From Porogramme epimiltina (Eukaryota > Basidiomycota > Agaricomycetes > Polyporales > Polyporaceae): DNA of 64,000 bases. The translations under genes and the position numbers were made by a program. Every line of letters begins with the position of its first letter. Within the stretch, counting starts at the first letter, position 1. This document shows, piece after piece, positions 42,795 through 55,574 of the stretch. The DNA lies in assembly GCA_900155495.1 (NCBI GenBank), contig FTLJ01000115.1:26420-90419 (forward strand), written 5' to 3'. Under the pieces are notes generated by a model. That model had not been told where the DNA came from and did no database searches. It was given only the letters and a program-made list of their open reading frames with translations.

Positions 42795-45700
42795 ATGTCC
42801 TCGAAAGGTACGCCCAGATGCTTGTATCCTCTTACCGAGTATTGTGCGCTAAGATCGGGCTCCATCAGCCATCCGTGAATACGACGCTAAGCTCGTCCTC
42901 GCGTACTGGCTCGAGCGCGCGCCCGCGGTCGACGCCTCCGCGCAGGTCGCAACCAAGTTCGTCTACCCGTCCCCCAAGGTCGCGCAGATCTCCTGGGATC
43001 CGGCGACGAACGCCATCACCCCCGACACCCAGCTCCCCGGCTGGGTCTTCAGCACCAAGCTCGTCGCAAAGCCCGATCAGCTCATCAAGCGTCGCGGAAA
43101 GGCCGGGCTGCTCGCGCTCAACAAGAACTGGGAGGAGGCCCGAGAGTGGATCCAACAGCGAGCAGGAAAGCCCCAGAAGGTGAGCACGGCTTGTCACCGG
43201 TCAGGTTCTCGCCCCCTCTCGGCGCTCTATCTTTCCATCGCCCTTCATGATCGATGACCCGGATTCCGCGCTTGACCCCTCAATCCCCCCTCCTGTAACT
43301 TCTAATTCAATGCGGCCTTCCGCTCTCGCGTGCCGCGACGCGTCGAGGCTTCGCGCTCTGCGCGAAGCCGCTAAACACGCGTCGTACATTACACGTGACG
43401 GTGTCGTACCGCGTTCCGTTTCCTTTCCTAAACTTGCTACATACATGTATGACCGAATTGACATCATACTGACTGGTCTTTTCTGCTTTAGGTTGAGTCT
43501 GTGACCGGCACGCTCAACAACTTCATCGTCGAGCCCTTCCTTCCCCACCCTTCTGATGCCGAGTACTACGTCTGCATCAACTCCGCTCGTGAGGGCGACT
43601 ACATCCTCTTCACCCATGAAGGTGGTGTCGACATTGGTGATGTCGACGCGAAGGCCCTCAAGCTCGAGATTGCCGTCAACGCCCCCTTCCCCTCCCGCCA
43701 AGTGATCGCGGACACGCTCCTCAAGCACGTCCCCGCCGCAAAGAAGGAGACCCTCGTCGACTTCCTCATCCGCCTCTACTCCGTTTACGTCGACCTCCAC
43801 TTCGCCTACCTCGAAATTAACCCTCTCGTCGTCCTCGATGGCGTCAACGGCGGCCAGCCCACCATCCACTACCTCGACATGGCTGCGAAGCTCGACCAGA
43901 CCGCCGAGTCTATCTGCGGTCCCAAGTGGGCGATTGCACGTGACCTCTCTGTCTACGAGTCCGGCTCGCAGGCAACGACCACCAAGGGCAAGACCGTCTC
44001 TGCTGACCGCGGTCCCCCCATGGTACGTTGACTGGTCAATGTTTTCTGTTCAATACACTAATTCGCGTCGTTTGTAGGTCTGGCCCGCTCCCTTCGGTCG
44101 TGACCTGACCAAGGAGGAGGCGTACATCCAGAAGCTCGATGGCTCCACCGGTGCCTCGCTGAAGCTCACCGTTTTGAACGCTGAGGGTCGCATCTGGACG
44201 ATGGTTGCCGGTGGTGGTGCTTCGGTCGTCTACTCGGACGCTATCGCTGCCCACGGTTTCGCACACGAGCTCGCCAACTACGGCGAGTACTCCGGTGCTC
44301 CCTCTGAGGGCCAGACCTACGAGTACGCGAAGACAATTCGTAAGTTGTAGCCTTTAGTCGATGTCAACCTTCGTCTGACTGTCTTCTTAGTCGACCTCAT
44401 GACTCGTGGCACGCCTCGCTCGGACGGCAAGGTCCTCATCATCGGTGGTGGTATCGCCAACTTCACCAACGTCGCCGCGACCTTCAAGGGCATCATCCGC
44501 GCTCTTAAGGAGTACAAGACGCCCCTCATCAGCCACCAGGTGAAGATCTACGTCCGCCGTGGTGGCCCTAACTACCAGGAGGGTCTCAAGGCCATGCGCC
44601 TTCTCGGCGAGTCGCTCGGCGTCCCCATCAAGGTCTACGGCCCCGACACCCACATCACCGCCATCGTTCCCCTCGCCCTCGGTGTCACGTCGAAGCAGTC
44701 CAACCCCCTCCACTCCATCGCTCCCACCCCGATCAGCCCCCCTTCCCCCAAGGCCGCGGGGAGCGGCAAGGACCTCGAGACTGAGCCCACGGTCGGCACC
44801 ATCCACGCCGATGGCGAGCGCACGCAGGCCCAGGACCAGATCGTCTCGTTCGACAACAAGACTTCGCAGCAGTCCCGCCCTGCCTTCCGTCCTTTTGACG
44901 CGAAGACGCGCTCCTTCGTGTACGGTCTCCAGCCCCGCGCCATCCAGGGCATGCTCGACTTCGACTACTCTTGCGGTCGCGAGACTCCCAGTGTCGCCGC
45001 CATGATCTACCCCTTCGGCGGCCACCACATCCAGAAGTTCTACTGGGGCACGAAGGAGACCCTCCTCCCTGTCTACACCAGCGTTTCCGAGGCCGTGAAG
45101 AAGCACCCCGAGGTCGATGTTGTCGTCAACTTCGCCAGCTCGCGCAGTGTGTACTCCAGCACGCTCGAGATCTTTGAGTTCTCTCAGATCAAGAGCATTG
45201 CGCTCATCGCCGAGGGTGTCCCGGAGAGGCACGCGCGTGAGATCCTCCACCTCGCCAAGCAGAAGGGCGTCCTCATCATTGGTCCCGCGACTGTTGGTGG
45301 TATCAAGCCCGGCTGCTTCCGTATTGGTAACTCCGGAGGGTAAGCCAGGTTTTGTTGGTTGCCTTGTGGAGTTCCGCGCTGACCGCATTATAGTATGATG
45401 GACAACATCATTGCGTCCAAGCTCTACCGCGCCGGCTCCGTCGGCTACGTGTCGAAGTCCGGTGGTATGTCCAACGAGCTCAACAACATGCTCTCGCTCT
45501 CGACGAACGGTACCTACGAGGGTATCGCCATCGGTGGTGACCGTTACCCCGGCTCGACCTTCATCGACCACTTGCTCCGCTACGAGCAGGACCCCGAGTG
45601 CAAGATGCTCGTCCTCCTCGGTGAGGTCGGTGGTATCGAGGAGTACCGCGTCATCGACGCGGTGAAGAAGGGTATCATCAAGAAGCCCATCGTCGCCTGG

Positions 45701-46971
45701 GCCATCGGTACCTGCGCGAAGATGTTCACCACCGAGGTTCAGTTCGGCCACGCCGGCTCCATGGCGAACTCCGACATGGAGACTGCTGACGCGAAGAACG
45801 CGGCGATGCGCGCGGCGGGCTTCATCGTCCCCGAGACCTTCGAGGACCTCCCTGAGGTGCTCAAGGCGACATACGAGCGCCTCGTTTCCACCGGCACTAT
45901 CAAGCCCCAGCCGGAGCGCGAGCCCCCTGTCATCCCCATGGACTACAAGTGGGCGCAGGAGCTCGGCCTCATCCGGAAGCCCGCGGCGTTCATCTCCACC
46001 ATCTCCGACGAGCGTGGCCAGGAGCTCCTGTACGCCGGCATGCGCATCTCGGACGTCTTCAAGGAGGACATCGGCGTCGGCGGTGTCGTCAGCTTGCTCT
46101 GGTTCAAGCGCCGCCTGCCGCCATGGGCGACCAAGTTCATCGAGATGGTGCTCATGCTTACCGCTGACCACGGTCCCGCCGTTTCTGGGTATGTCCTTCC
46201 CCCATTGGCGCGTGCGTCGGCGTGTCTGACTTGATATCCAGTGCGATGAACACCATTGTCGCAACCCGTGCTGGCAAGGACCTCATCTCCTCGCTCGCGT
46301 CTGGTCTCCTCACCATCGGCTCCCGCTTCGGTGGTGCCCTCGACGAGGCTGCGTCGATGTTCTCGAACGCGCGTGACACTGGTCTCACGCCTCGCGAGTT
46401 CGTCGACAGCTGCAGGAAGGCGAACAAGCTCAGTAAGTCGCATCCCTTCGTTATGCTCCTGCGAATCGTTAGCTGATCGTTGCTACTAGTCTCGGGTATC
46501 GGCCACAAGATTAAGAGTGTGAACAACCCTGATCTCCGTGTCGAGCTCGTCAAGGAGTACGTGCACAAGCACTTCCCGAGCCACAGCCTGCTCGATTACG
46601 CACTCGCGGTCGAGAAGGTCACGACGTCGAAGAAGGACACCCTCATTCTCAACGTCGACGGCTGTATCGCCGTCTGCTTCGTCGACCTGCTCCGTGACAG
46701 CGGCGCATTCACCCCCGATGAGGCTGACGAGTACATTAAGGTGCGCTCCGTCGTGCCCTGCCTTGTGACTCTGGCCACCTGACTAACTGAATGCAATTTG
46801 CAGATTGGTACGCTCAACGGCCTCTTCGTACTCGGCCGCAGCATCGGCTTCATCGGCCACCACCTCGACCAGAAGCGCCTCCGTGCGCCGCTCTACCGTC
46901 ACCCCGCGGACGACATCTTCATCAACATGGCGGACGTCGCGCAACCCCGCGTGCTTGGCAAGATGGCGTGA
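42795..46971 (+). CDS. ACL1: ATP-citrate lyase, single-chain
   Basis: Makes cytosolic acetyl-CoA and oxaloacetate from citrate, CoA and ATP, feeding lipid and terpenoid synthesis. Nine exons (42795-42807, 42869-43179, 43492-44022, 44078-44339, 44391-45339, 45394-46188, 46242-46432, 46490-46740, 46804-46971) sum to 1,157 codons, 1,156 residues, the length of the animal-type fused enzyme; most ascomycetes split it into two genes. The N-terminal half has the succinyl-CoA-synthetase-beta-like ATP-grasp part ([27 protein letters not shown]) and the CoA-binding part ([14 protein letters not shown]). The catalytic phospho-His is in [10 protein letters not shown]. The C-terminal citrate-synthase-like domain includes [12 protein letters not shown] and [15 protein letters not shown]. 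The first exon codes only MSSK. Intron 2 is 312 bases, unusually long here. Confidence 0.97.
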
Positions 46972-48002
46972 GCGAGCGGGCCGCCACGCTGCCGTCGCCG
47001 TCGCCATTGCTTTCGATCGTTCGCGCTTTGCAGACTCGGGTTACAGAGGGGGTGCTCACTCTCGCGCATTGCAATTTTCCGGATATCGACACGACTACCT
47101 ACGTACGAACAACACCATCAGCATCAGCATACTCACGAGACCCTGTACACATTGTGAAATTATAATGACAACCATAGATTTTCTCTCCGTCGCTCCTTGG
47201 TGTGTCTCGAGACTCGATGAAGTTTTCACTGGACACTTGACCGCGGGACCGAGTCTATGCGCCCGACGTCTGCGCGGGATTAGGAAAGACGTGTGCTGTG
47301 TGAAGTACCCAGGGTGATCGGGACTTCGAAAGCGTGATTCTGGTGCCAGAGCCTTGTAGGGCACGCTTCGGATTAGAAGCGCGAGCCTTCTGCAGTACAT
47401 GATCGATCTCGGCGAATGGAGTAGAGAAAAAAGAAGGGCGCAGAGAAGGAGTGCATGGGAATCTGAGTGGGCCGGGCGAGACATGACCGCGCCCCGGATG
47501 GCTTGGGCTGCGTCGGTCTGACGGCAGCGCCAGCGCGGAACGTTCCCCTGGAATGCGGGGCGGGGTAGCGCCCGCGGCGTTGGTCCATTTTGAAGCTCAG
47601 GGACGAGGGAGAGGGCGGGCGGGCCAATCAGGGCGCGCATAGATGTCATGAGATCGCTGTCGGCGTTACGCCACCAAAAGCGCACGTCATCTCATCTTAT
47701 CTTCCCCGGAGGCAGCCGGAGCCCCGAACGCGGTCCACCCTGGGCCCACCGCCGCTCCAGTTCGTAGCGCGACCTTTGACTCGACCCCGGGCCTCAAATT
47801 TCGTCCTCTGTGGCGCGGACTCGTCCTGGTGCTCCCTTCCTGCCACCACCTCCTCCCTGCCTCTCCCCCACCACCAATCCATCCTTTCTTCCAGTCCCCC
47901 CACCACCCCACGTCCCTCCCCAGGCTGCTGCACCCCCCACCAGCTTCCCCGCATCTCCGGCCGTTTTCGTATTCCGACCGACCAGAGATCCCGTATCGTT
48001 CT
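46972..48002. other. Intergenic, ACL 3' flank and GLT1 promoter
   Basis: About 1 kb. The right 300 bases are strongly pyrimidine-rich (a CT-rich leader without clear TATA) directly before the GLT1 ATG. No other gene recognised. Confidence 0.5.
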
Positions 48003-51000
48003 ATGGCTATCGTTGATTGCCACGCAGACCCCTCTGTTCTCCACGCCCCCACGTCTGAAATTGATTCGCAAAATGGCTTCAACGCCGTCCAGCGCGACCC
48101 GTCCTCATGGGACGCCTCCCTGCCCGCCAGCCAGGGCCTGTACATGAACGAGCTCGAAAAGGACGCCTGCGGTGTCGGCTTCATCTGCCATATCAAGGGC
48201 GACCACTCCCACAAGATCGTCTCAGATGCCCGCCAGCTCCTCTGCGCCATGACCCACCGTGGCGCGACCGGCGCGGACAGCCGCGACGGCGACGGCGCGG
48301 GCGTCATGACCGGCATCCCGCACCTCTTCTTCAAGCGCGAGGCTGAACGCGAGATCGGCTGCGAGCTCCCTGAGGCCGGCCAGTACGCCGTCGGGAACGT
48401 GTTCTTCAAGGCCAACAACCCCGTCGGCCTCCAGCAGCAGCAGGCCGTCTTCTCCAAGACCGCAGCCGACCTCGGCCTCCGCGTCCTGGGCTGGAGAGAA
48501 GTCCCGACTGACGGCACGATTCTCGGCCCGGCGGCTGCGAGCAAGGAGCCCGCGATCCTCCAGCCGTTCGTCGTCCTGCGCTCGCACTATGGCGAGGGCA
48601 GCGCGTCCCGCGGGGGCGCGTTCGACGCCAAGCACTTTGAGTGCCAGCTCTACATCCTCCGCAAGCACGCGACGCACACCATGTTTGTCCCCTTTCGTTT
48701 TCTTTGCCGCCCGTGCACGATCGCTTAAGTGACCTCTGCGCCCGTTCCCACGCTCCCATAAAGTTCCCTCTCGAAGGGCTTCTACATCTGTTCGCTCTCC
48801 TCCAAGAACATTGTGTACAAGGGCCAGCTGTCGCCCCCGCAAGTGTATAACTACTATCACGACCTGAACCATGTCCTCTACCGCTCCCACTTTGCACTCG
48901 TCCATTCGCGTTTCTCGACGAACACCTTCCCTAGTTGGGACCGTGCGCAACCCATGAGATGGGCAGCACACAACGGTACGCTTCTTCCGTTCGTAGATTT
49001 GGGCGCTAAGATAGACTGACATGACCGACGTCATGCGCAGGCGAGATCAACACTCTTCGCGGGAACAGGAACTGGATGCGTGCTCGCGAAGGCGTCCTCT
49101 CGTCATCCCAGTTCGGCGACCAGCTCGACCTTCTATACCCCATCATCGAGTCCGGCGGGTCCGACTCGGCCGCGTTCGACAACGTCCTCGAGCTGCTCGT
49201 CGTCAATGGCGTCCTCACGCTCCCCGAGGCCGTCATGATGCTCATCCCCGAGGCGTGGCAGGGGAACGACATCATGGAGCCTGAGAAGAAGGCGTTCTAC
49301 AACTGGGCGGCTTGTCTTCAGGAGCCGTGGGACGGCCCGGCGCTCTTCGCGTTCTCCGACGGTCGGTACTGCGGTGCCAACCTCGACCGCAATGGTCTCC
49401 GCCCGTGCCGGTATGTCGTCACCAACGAGGATATCATTGTTTGCGCGTCGGAGGTCGGCGCGGTGTACATCCCGCCCGAGAAGGTCATCCAGAAGGGTCG
49501 CCTCAAGCCTGGACGCATGCTCCTGGTGGACACCGTCGAGGGTCGCATCGTCGACGACAAGGAGCTCAAGCGCACGACTGCGCGCAAGCAGAACTTCGGG
49601 TCCTGGGTCGAGTCGAACATGCTACAGGTCCCTACGATCGTGAAGCGCGTCCAGCGTATCTCTTCAGTCGACCCCAGCATTGACCACTACACCCTGAGCA
49701 TGGACCCGAAGCTTCTTGCGTTCGGCTACACTGTCGAGCAGCTCAACCTGCTCATGCTCCCTATGTTCAAGGATGGCAAGGAGGCGCTAGGTTCCATGGG
49801 CAACGACGCGCCGCTCGCGGCGATGTCGACGCAACCCAGGCTTATATATGACTATTTCCGCCAGCTGTTCGCGCAGGTCACCAACCCGCCGATCGACCCC
49901 ATCCGCGAGAACATTGTCATGTCGCTCGAGTGCTACGTCGGCCCGGAGGGCAACCTGCTCGAGATGAACCCGCAGCAGTGCCATCGTATCCTCCTCCCCT
50001 CTCCTATCCTGACGCTCGAGGAGATGAACGCGATGAAGAGTCTCAAGAACGCGTACACGACCTGGCCGTCGCGCACAATCGACATCACCTTCCCGAAGGA
50101 ATTCGGCCTGCCTGGGTACAAGCTCGCGCTCGAGCGCGTGTGCAGCGAGGCGACGCAGGCGATCGACGACGGCATCAAGGTCATCGTTCTCTCCGATCGC
50201 GAGACCGGTCCCTCGCACGTCGCGCTCTCCGCGCTCGTCGCGTGCGGTGGCGTTCACCACCACCTCGTCACCCAGAAGAAGCGCGCGAAGGTCGCGTTAA
50301 TGGTCGAGACCGCGGAGGCTCGCGAGGTTCACCACCTCTGTGTCCTGCTTGGCTATGGTGCCGACGCTATCTGCCCATGGCTCACTATGGAGTGCATTCA
50401 CAAGGTCGTTCGCGAGGGATTGTAAGTGTCTCTGCGCCTGTAACTCCCACACCATTTCTAACGTTAGCTATGGGTTTCTAGGGTCAAGGACGACAAGACC
50501 ATCGATGATCTTATGACCAATTACCGCCACTCCGTCGATGGGGGTATCTTGAAGGTCATGTCCAAGATGGGCATCTCCACTCTCCAGTCATATAAGGGCG
50601 CGCAGATCTTCGAGGCGCTTGGCTTGCACACCGAAGTCATCGAGAAGTGCTTCGTCGGAACCGCGAGCCGCGTTCAGGGTGCGACGTTCGACCTCCTCGC
50701 TATGGACGCGTTCGAGATGCACGAGCGCGGCTGGCCCTCCCGCGAGACCGTGCTGCCGCCCGGCATGCCGGAGTCGGGCGAGTACCACTGGCGTTCTGGT
50801 GGCGAAGCGCACATCAACGACCCAGCGGGCATTGCGAACCTGCAGGACGCCGTCCGGGAGAAGAACCAGCGTGCGTACGACGCTTACGCGTCGAACGCGA
50901 ACGAGCAGACAAAGGCTGTTCACCTCCGTGGTCTCATCGACTTCCGTTATGAGAACGCGACCCCGATCCCGGTCGACCAGGTCGAGCCCTGGAACGAGAT

Positions 51001-54000
51001 CGTCCGCCGTTTCGTCACGGGCGCCATGTCGTACGGTTCCATCTCGATGGAGGCGCATTCGACCCTCGCCATCGCCATGAACAGGCTCGGTGGCAAGTCG
51101 AACACCGGTGAAGGTGGAGAGGACGCTGAGCGTTCGCAAGTGCTCACCAACGGCGACACGATGCGTTCCGCCATCAAGCAGGTCGCATCTGGGCGCTTCG
51201 GTGTGACGTCCAACTACCTCGCGGACGCGGACGAGCTCCAGATTAAGATGGCGCAAGGGGCCAAGCCTGGCGAGGGTGGAGAGCTGCCCGGACACAAGGT
51301 CTCGACGTCGATCGCGCGCACGCGTCACTCGACTGCGGGCGTCGGTCTGATTTCTCCCCCGCCCCACCACGACATCTACTCCATCGAGGACCTCAAGCAG
51401 CTCATCTACGACCTCAAGTGCTCGAACCCTCGCGCGCGTGTCTCCGTCAAGCTCGTATCCGAGGTCGGCGTCGGTATCGTTGCGAGCGGTGTCGCGAAAG
51501 CGAAGGCGGACCACATCCTCATCTCTGGCCACGACGGAGGGACGGGCGCCTCGCGCTGGACGGGCATCAAGTACGCGGGTCTCCCGTGGGAGCTCGGTCT
51601 CGCGGAGACACATCAAACACTTGTCCTCAACGACCTCCGTGGCCGCGTCACCGTCCAGACCGATGGGCAGGTCCGCACGGGTCGGGATATTGCGATCGCG
51701 TGCTTGCTCGGTGCTGAGGAGTGGGGCTTCGCGACGACGCCGCTCATCGCGATGGGTTGTATCATGATGAGGAAGTGTCATTGTAAGTGCCGTGCATTCC
51801 ATTCGAGTATACCGTCGTCCTTATGCGTCTGCCAGTGAACACCTGCCCGGTTGGTATTGCCACCCAGGACCCACAGCTGCGCGCCAAGTTCGCAGGCCAG
51901 CCCGAGCAGGTCATCAACTTCTTCTACTACATCGCCGAGGACCTCCGCCGCTATATGGCCAAGCTTGGCTTCCGCACGATCAACGAGATGGTGGGCCGCG
52001 CAGACATGCTCAAGGTCGACGAGAAGCTCCGCACGCCCAAGACCGCGCACCTCGACCTCAGCGCGATCCTCAAGCCCGCCTGGCAGATGCGCCCTGGCGC
52101 GGCGACCTACCGCGTGCGCGCGCAGGATCACAAGCTTTACATCCGTCTCGACAACAAGTTCATCGACGAGTCGGAGCCTGCGCTCACGCAGGGTCTTCCT
52201 GTCCACATCGAGTGCGACGTCACGAACACCGACCGTGCGCTTGGCACGTCGCTCTCGTATAAGGTTTCGAAGCTGTATGGCGAGGAGGGCCTGCCGAAGG
52301 ACACCATTCATATCAGCATGCGGGGATCTGCGGGACAGTCTATGGGTGCTTTCTTGGCGCCTGGTATCACCATCGAGCTCGAAGGTGACGCGAACGACTA
52401 CGTCGGGAAGGGTCTCTCCGGAGGTCGCCTCATCGTGTACCCGCCGAAGCAATCGACGTTCAAGGCCGAGGAGAACATCATCATCGGCAACGTCTGTCTG
52501 TACGGCGCCACGTCTGGCGAGGCGTTCATCCGGGGTATCGCGGCCGAGCGTTTCGCCGTCCGCAACTCCGGCGCGAAGGCCGTCGTGGAGGGCACGGGCG
52601 ACCACGGCTGCGAGTACATGACCGGCGGGCGCGTCGTCGTGCTCGGGAGCACGGGCCGCAACTTCGCCGCGGGCATGAGCGGGGGCATCGCGTACGTCCT
52701 CGACACGGCGCACACGTTCGCGTCCAAGGTGAACATGGAGATGGTCGAGCTCGGGAAGGTGACGGACCCGAGGGAGATCGCGGAGCTCCGCGGGCTCATC
52801 GAGGACCACCGGCACTACACCGGGTCGGAGGTCGCGGACCGGGTGCTGCACGACTTCCACCATTTGCTTCCGCTCTTCGTGCGCGTCATGCCGGGCGACT
52901 ACAAGCGGGTGCTCGACGAGCAGCTCATCAAGGCCAAGGAGGAGAAGCTGCGCCAGAGCGTCATCGACCTCGTTCCCTCGCGCACGGCGAGCCAGGTCGA
53001 CCTCGCGTCGGAGGGGTTGGAGGACCTCTTGATGCCTAGGGAGCCCCGTTCGCGCATGAGCCGCGCGCAGTCGCGGGCGCGCATCGAGCCGGCTGTGACG
53101 GACCTCGAGGACTCGCTGGTGGACGACGCGACGACGAAGAACCGGCTGAGCAAGCTGGACAAGACGCGGGGGTTCATGAAGTACAAGCGGCTCACGGAGG
53201 CGTACCGGCCGCCGCGGAAGCGGGTCAAGGACTGGAACGAGATCTCGCACCGGCTCAAGGACGACGAGCTCAAGTACCAGTCGGCGCGGTGCATGGACTG
53301 CGGCGTGCCGTTCTGCCAGAGCGACACGGGCTGCCCGATCTCGAACATCATACCAAAGTGGAACGACCTCGTGTTCAAGAACCAGTGGCAGGACGCGCTC
53401 AATAGGTTGCTCATGACGAACAACTTTCCCGAGTTCACGGGCCGCGTGTGTCCTGCGCCGTGCGAGGGCGCGTGCGTGCTCGGCATCAACGAGCAGCCTG
53501 TGGGCATTAAGAGCATCGAGTGCGCGATCATTGACAAGGTGTGTGGGTTTGCGAACGTTGAGTGGAGGGTGGTCCCTGATGGCCTCTGTTAAGGGCTTCG
53601 AGATGGGCTGGATGGCCCCCAAGATTCCGCAGTTCCGGACTGGGAAGAAGATTGCGATCATCGGTTCTGGGCCTGCGGGTCTCGCCGCCGCAGACCAGCT
53701 CAACAAGGCCGGCCACTGGGTCACGGTTTACGACCGTAATGACCGTATGGGCGGTTTGCTCATGTATGGTATTCCCAAGTAAGTGCACCTTTGTGGTCTT
53801 ATCCTTGCTCCGTCTGACGATTTTCGTAGCATGAAGCTCGACAAGACCGTTGTTCAGCGCCGCATCGATCTCATGGCGGCAGAGGGAGTGGTGAGTATCA
53901 ATTCCAATTATATACGAACAGATTTATCGTACTCATGAACTACCAGACCTTCGTTCCGAACACTTTCGTTGGGAAGGACGTCGACGCGAACGACCTCCGT

Positions 54001-54986
54001 CAAGAAAATGACGCCGTCATCTTTGCCACTGGTGCGACATGGCCGCGTGATCTCAAGATCCCTAACCGTGAGGTCGACGGCATCCACTTCGCAATGGAGT
54101 TCCTTCAGCTCAACACCAAGTCGCTCCTCGACTCCGAGCTCCAGAACGGCAACTACATCAACGCGAAGGGCAAGGACGTCATTGTCATCGGTGGTGGAGA
54201 CACTGGCAACGACTGCATCGGTACCGCCATGCGCCACGGCGCCAAGTCGGTCACGAACTTCGAGCTCCTGCCCAAGCCTCCCGCTTCGCGCGGCCGCGAC
54301 AACCCCTGGCCGCAGTGGCCGCGCATCTTCCGCACGGATTACGGCCACACGGAGGTCGCCGCGCACTTTGGCAGCGATCCGCGCGAGTACTGCATCTCGA
54401 CGAAGGACTTCGTCGTGGACGAGAACGGCCAGCTCAAGGGCCTCAACACGGTCCGCGTGGAGTGGACGAAGGACAGCGGCGGGCGGTGGAAGATGGAGGA
54501 GGTGCCCGGCTCGCAGAAGTTCTTCCCCGCACAGCTGGTCTTCCTCGCGCTCGGTTTCCTGGGCCCCGAGGCGGAGCTGCTCAAGTCTGTCGGGCTCAAG
54601 CAGGATGCGCGCAGCAACATCCAAACGCCACCAAATGTGCGTAAATCTCTCGAGTTTTGTGTATGCTGCGAGCTGACTTTGTGTGTCTATAGAAATATAC
54701 GACAAGCGTCGAGGGCGTGTTCGCTGCTGGTGACTGTCGTCGTGGTCAGTCCCTCATCGTCTGGGGTATCCAGGAGGGCCGTAGGTGCGCTGCGGAGGTC
54801 GACTCCTGGCTCAGCGAGGGCTCTACGCGCCTTCCCTTTGATGGCGCCATTAAGCGGAGGGTAAGCAGGCTTCTTACACCCGTTTTCTTCCTTATCTGAT
54901 GATGTTGTTCGTTCGTCCAGACTTTCACTCCCCCTACGAGCTCACTCGGCCAGGGTTCCGCGCAGACAATTCAAGTTCAAGCATAA
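48003..54986 (+). CDS. GLT1: NADH-dependent glutamate synthase (GOGAT)
   Basis: Converts glutamine and 2-oxoglutarate to two glutamates with NADH. Ten exons (48003-48682, 48764-48975, 49041-50421, 50482-51782, 51836-53538, 53594-53778, 53830-53890, 53947-54636, 54693-54860, 54921-54986) give 2,149 codons, 2,148 residues. A 55-residue propeptide precedes the amidotransferase Cys (DACGVGF, C56). The FMN barrel contains [15 protein letters not shown] and [11 protein letters not shown]. The Fe-S cluster Cys are in KCHLNTCPVG, whose Cys region spans the intron at 51783-51835. The glucan-rich C-terminal gate domain of the large part follows ([16 protein letters not shown] fold, seen here as [14 protein letters not shown]). 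The small-subunit-like part has [11 protein letters not shown] (4Fe-4S), [11 protein letters not shown] (FAD) and [10 protein letters not shown] (NADH). It follows ACL in tandem. Confidence 0.97.
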
Positions 54987-55574
54987 GGCGTCCCAATGGT
55001 TCTATTCATTCTGTTAATCTACTATTGCAACCCCTGTTGGAAGGTGTGGAGATCGGGGTCGTTCCTGGAAGTTCAGCGGCGGGATCTGAAGGAAATTACA
55101 GTACTATATGCGCAGTCGTTCGCTCCTGTCACTACTACTTGTACTATGCCATTTGTATACATAGCCAATTATCTCACTCTTACTCGAAATACAGAGCCCT
55201 AAGGCTGGGAAGGACTGGACAAACGAACTTAAAAGGCTGAGACGATGGTATCACGTGCCACATTCCCGAAAGGTCATAGCGGTCTTCGCGTTGACTTGAT
55301 CCCGTTCCTTACGCCCACCACTCTGTACTCCCCAAAGTCCGCTAGACAGCTTTTATGCAACAATTTCTCCTAATGTGTGTCTAGGATTACACTCTGACAG
55401 CAGCAGCCGTCAAGTCTACATGTCATAAATCGGCGTTGATGCCGTGGTATGTCATACTGGGAATCCACCTAGTCCAGCGCTGCGCCTTGGGCTTCTGATT
55501 CCTTTTGTCAGGCATGGGAACTTGGGGCTCTAGCGCGATGGGGTCCTTGTTCGAAGTCAGGAGAGGACGAATTC
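54987..55574. other. Intergenic, GLT1 3' flank and promoter of next gene
   Basis: AT-richer spacer without recognised coding exons or RNA genes. Confidence 0.5.

Noticed and set aside
44387..46264. 625-codon minus-strand open frame
   Set aside because: Antisense shadow of ATP-citrate lyase exons; low-complexity and crosses intron positions of the real gene.
51778..53724. 648-codon minus-strand open frame
   Set aside because: Antisense shadow of glutamate synthase with composition biased to Arg, Asp, Val and Leu and no recognisable family.
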